Made by a program: the position numbers and the translations under genes | Part shown: piece after piece, positions 62,336 through 64,000 of the stretch | How positions within the stretch are numbered: position 1 is the stretch's first letter | How the letters are laid out: each line of letters begins with the position of its first letter | Notes under the pieces: model-generated | Database searches by the model: none | What the model was told of the DNA's origin: nothing | Seen by the model: the letters and a program-made list of their open reading frames with translations, nothing else | Assembly (NCBI GenBank): GCA_021846985.1 | Contig: JAJZVX010000002.1 | Location: forward strand, 1-64,000 | From: Acidobacteriota bacterium | GTDB taxonomy: Bacteria > Acidobacteriota > Terriglobia > Terriglobales > Acidobacteriaceae | Reading direction: 5' to 3' | DNA: 64,000 nucleotides

Positions 62336-62605
62336 ATGCGCAACGCCGCCGCCCGCTCCAACCTGCTTGTTCCCGAAGTGCGCGAGGTCATGGACATTCG
62401 CCAGGCCTCGGACTATCTGGGCATCTCGCCCGACACCCTCTACAAGTACGCGTCGGAGGGGTTTGTGCCTGCCTTCAAGCTGGGGAACCGGTGGCGCTTC
62501 AAGCGCTCGCGGCTCGACGAGTGGATGGACCGCCAATCGGACCTCCAGGCGGCCGGAGCGGAACTGGACCCGCAGCAGAAAAAGCCGGTGAAGCCGGCGA
62601 TGTAA
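62336..62605 (+). CDS. Excisionase/BldC-type helix-turn-helix protein
   Basis: An 89-residue DNA-binding protein with a MerR-like winged HTH (HTH_17): VMDIRQASDYLGISPDTLYKYASEGFVPAFKLGNRWRFKRSRLDEWM. It starts with ATG after a strong GAGGAGAG site. The tail (AAGAELDPQQKKPVKPAM) is disordered. Small proteins of this type act as transcription factors (BldC) or recombination directionality factors; with no integrase nearby, a regulator role is more likely. Targets unknown. It has its own promoter. Confidence 0.88.
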   Translation: MRNAAARSNLLVPEVREVMDIRQASDYLGISPDTLYKYASEGFVPAFKLGNRWRFKRSRLDEWMDRQSDLQAAGAELDPQQKKPVKPAM

Positions 62606-62711
62606 AAGGCAGGGACCAAGGGACTGGAGGGCGATTGGTGGTGGATGCGGGGGCCCGTGGCACCCATTGTGCAAGCCGCATTGCGCCGCTCCGGTAGTTT
62701 ATCCTTCCCAA

Positions 62712-63803
62712 GTGGACCACTTCCGCCGCATAGGACAACTTCGCCGCCGTCTGACCCGTGCCGGGCTGCAGGGCCTGCTGGTCACGCATCTGCCCGACCT
62801 GCGCTATTTGTCTGGGTTTACGGGTTCGAGCGGGGCGCTGGCGGTCACGCGGCGGGCCGCGCGTCTGTTCACCGATGGCCGGTATAGCGCGCAGGCCGCA
62901 GGAGAAGTGGATGCGGCGCGGGTGGAGATCGTTTCGAGCTCGCCTGCCGCGGCGGCCGTGCAATGGCTGGCAGCCCAGCCGGGGATGGAGTTCGCCGGCT
63001 TCGATCCGGCCTGGACCTCGGTTGCGGAGCTGGCGCGATGGAGGGCGGAGTTGCCGCCGCGTCTGCGCAGAAATTTTCTCACCGCGCTCCCGTCTTCGCT
63101 GGTCGAGAGCCTGCGCGTGGTCAAGGACGAAGACGAGTTGGCGCAGATCATTGAGGCGGCCCTGATGGGCTGCAACCTCTTCGAGCATGTTCTGGGCATC
63201 ATCCAGCCGGGACTGGCCGAGATTGAGGTAGCCGCGGAACTGGAGCACCGGGCGCGGCTGCTGGGCGCGGAGGGCATGTCGTTTGAAACCATTGTGGCCT
63301 CCGGTCCCCGCTCCGCTTTGCCTCATGGAAGAGCCACCACCGCCCGGCTGCCGCGGCGTGGATTTGTGACCATGGACTTCGGTGTTATGCTCAATGGTTA
63401 TTGCTCTGACATGACCCGAACCGTCTACCTGGGCAAGCCAAAAACCAATGAGCGCCAGATTTACAACGCCGTGCTCGAGGCGCAGGAGGCCGCCGTGGCC
63501 GCGGTGGTTTCGGGAGTGAGCTGCGGAGAGGTGGACGAAGCTGCGCGGACCGTGTTGCGGAAGGCAGGATTGGCTGAGGCGTTTACGCATTCCACCGGTC
63601 ACGGCGTAGGCCTGGAGATTCACGAGCCGCCGAGAATCGGAACGGGCCAGTCAAACAGGCTGCTTACCGGGATGGTGGTGACGATTGAACCGGGAGTCTA
63701 CCTGGCAGGGCAGTTTGGGGTGCGCATTGAGGACATGGTCGCTGTAACGCCCAGCGGAGGACAGGTATTGACGCCCGCGAGCAAGGCATTGATCGAGCTT
63801 TAA
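62712..63803 (+). CDS. Xaa-Pro aminopeptidase (M24 family)
   Basis: Metallopeptidase that removes N-terminal residues preceding proline. The 363-residue protein starts at GTG 62712 (MDHFRRIGQLRRRL); the longer frame adds nothing recognisable. The creatinase-like N-domain (LLVTHLPDLRYLSGFTGSSGAL) is followed by the pita-bread catalytic domain: VTMDFGVMLNGYCSDMTRT (two Asp metal ligands), FTHSTGHGVGLEIHEPPRI (His), VVTIEPGVYL (Glu) and VRIEDMVAV (Glu). All five metal ligands are present. The short, cytosolic form is typical next to accB, which follows here after 55 bases. Confidence 0.95.
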   Translation: MDHFRRIGQLRRRLTRAGLQGLLVTHLPDLRYLSGFTGSSGALAVTRRAARLFTDGRYSAQAAGEVDAARVEIVSSSPAAAAVQWLAAQPGMEFAGFDPAWTSVAELARWRAELPPRLRRNFLTALPSSLVESLRVVKDEDELAQIIEAALMGCNLFEHVLGIIQPGLAEIEVAAELEHRARLLGAEGMSFETIVASGPRSALPHGRATTARLPRRGFVTMDFGVMLNGYCSDMTRTVYLGKPKTNERQIYNAVLEAQEAAVAAVVSGVSCGEVDEAARTVLRKAGLAEAFTHSTGHGVGLEIHEPPRIGTGQSNRLLTGMVVTIEPGVYLAGQFGVRIEDMVAVTPSGGQVLTPASKALIEL

Positions 63804-63858
63804 AATCCCGAAGCCGCACTGGGCCAGCCCGGCCAGCGTGCGGCAGAGCAAGGAACGA

Positions 63859-64000
63859 ATGAAACCACAGGACATAGAAGATCTGAAGCAACTGATCGAT
63901 TTCCTGAAGGAGAATCAGGTCGCAGAGTTCGACTTGGACCGCGGCGACTTGAAGATCCGGCTCAAATTCAACCAGCCCGGAACCTCGGCGGCCGGATTGG
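63859..64000 (+). CDS. accB: Biotin carboxyl carrier protein of acetyl-CoA carboxylase, N-terminal part
   Basis: ATG at 63859 with AAGGAA upstream opens a frame reading KPQDIEDLKQLIDFLKEN, then LKIRLKFNQPG, the typical N-terminus of AccB. The C-terminal biotinyl domain with its Lys lies beyond the window edge. The following gene would be expected to be accC. Encodes the carrier that shuttles carboxybiotin for malonyl-CoA synthesis. Confidence 0.88.
   Translation, partial: MKPQDIEDLKQLIDFLKENQVAEFDLDRGDLKIRLKFNQPGTSAAGL

Noticed and set aside
62336-62605. HTH protein considered as a phage or integrative-element excisionase
   Set aside because: No integrase, att repeat or phage gene is nearby; such small HTH_17 proteins also serve as chromosomal regulators.

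Overview
The window is a dense, high-GC bacterial chromosome segment with no sign of prophage, insertion sequence, plasmid or CRISPR. I infer a free-living, carbohydrate- and protein-degrading soil-type bacterium, most likely an Acidobacteriota (Terriglobia-like). This rests on overall gene content and style: a GC-rich coding bias, many GTG/TTG starts, many secreted hydrolases and TPR proteins, a Xaa-Pro peptidase followed by accB, and GGCTTTAGCC palindromes. It is an inference, not a proof.

Layout. 1-4.8 kb: the C-terminus of an unknown gene, a polyprenyl-phosphate sugar transferase, NAD synthetase and a secreted DsbA-like protein (+). 4.8-9.3 kb: a leftward operon purC - cvpA - Fis-like regulator - HAD phosphatase - secretin. 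9.3-13.7 kb: a gap with a strong candidate small RNA, then smc. 14-22 kb: recQ, two cyclophilins, an ECF sigma / zinc anti-sigma pair, a divergent lytic transglycosylase, a zinc-ribbon protein and tRNA-Leu. 22.4-28 kb: a nitronate-monooxygenase-like enzyme with an unusually clear promoter/operator, a soluble PRC-MgtE_N-CBS protein divergent from an RsbW-like/STAS partner-switch pair, and lemA with a TPM-domain gene. 28-37.5 kb: oligopeptidase, a secreted double-TonB_C protein, a leftward sugar-acid operon (LarA-family epimerase, 2-keto-3-deoxygluconate kinase, 6-phosphogluconate dehydrogenase), an MFS exporter and a cysteine hydrolase. 37.5-48 kb: carboxylesterase, YvcK, TPR protein, DUF4254, ATP-grasp, a large secreted GH38 alpha-mannosidase, galT and tRNA-Lys. 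48-58 kb: ftcD, a second short sugar transferase, an outer-envelope protein, the overlapping mazG - GNAT - N-acylamino acid racemase operon, prepilin peptidase, a DinB-like protein, a TPR protein and a SET-domain methyltransferase. 58-64 kb: hutU, hutI, a MazG/PRA-PH-like protein, an excisionase-type HTH protein, Xaa-Pro aminopeptidase and the start of accB.

How genes work together. Histidine degradation is represented by hutU, hutI and, about 8.5 kb away, ftcD; hutH is not in the window. The sugar-acid operon suggests interconversion of aldonates feeding the Entner-Doudoroff and pentose-phosphate routes. The GNAT plus racemase pair resembles the N-succinylation route for D-amino acids. Two signalling cassettes (ECF sigma/ZAS and RsbW/RsbV) and several palindromic operators imply local regulation. 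The observations I rank highest are the bacterial SET methyltransferase with an intact post-SET cysteine cluster, the LarA-KdgK-Gnd operon, the structured RNA upstream of purC, the large acidic insertion in the SMC head, and the inverted repeat that brackets the promoter of the nitronate-monooxygenase-like gene.
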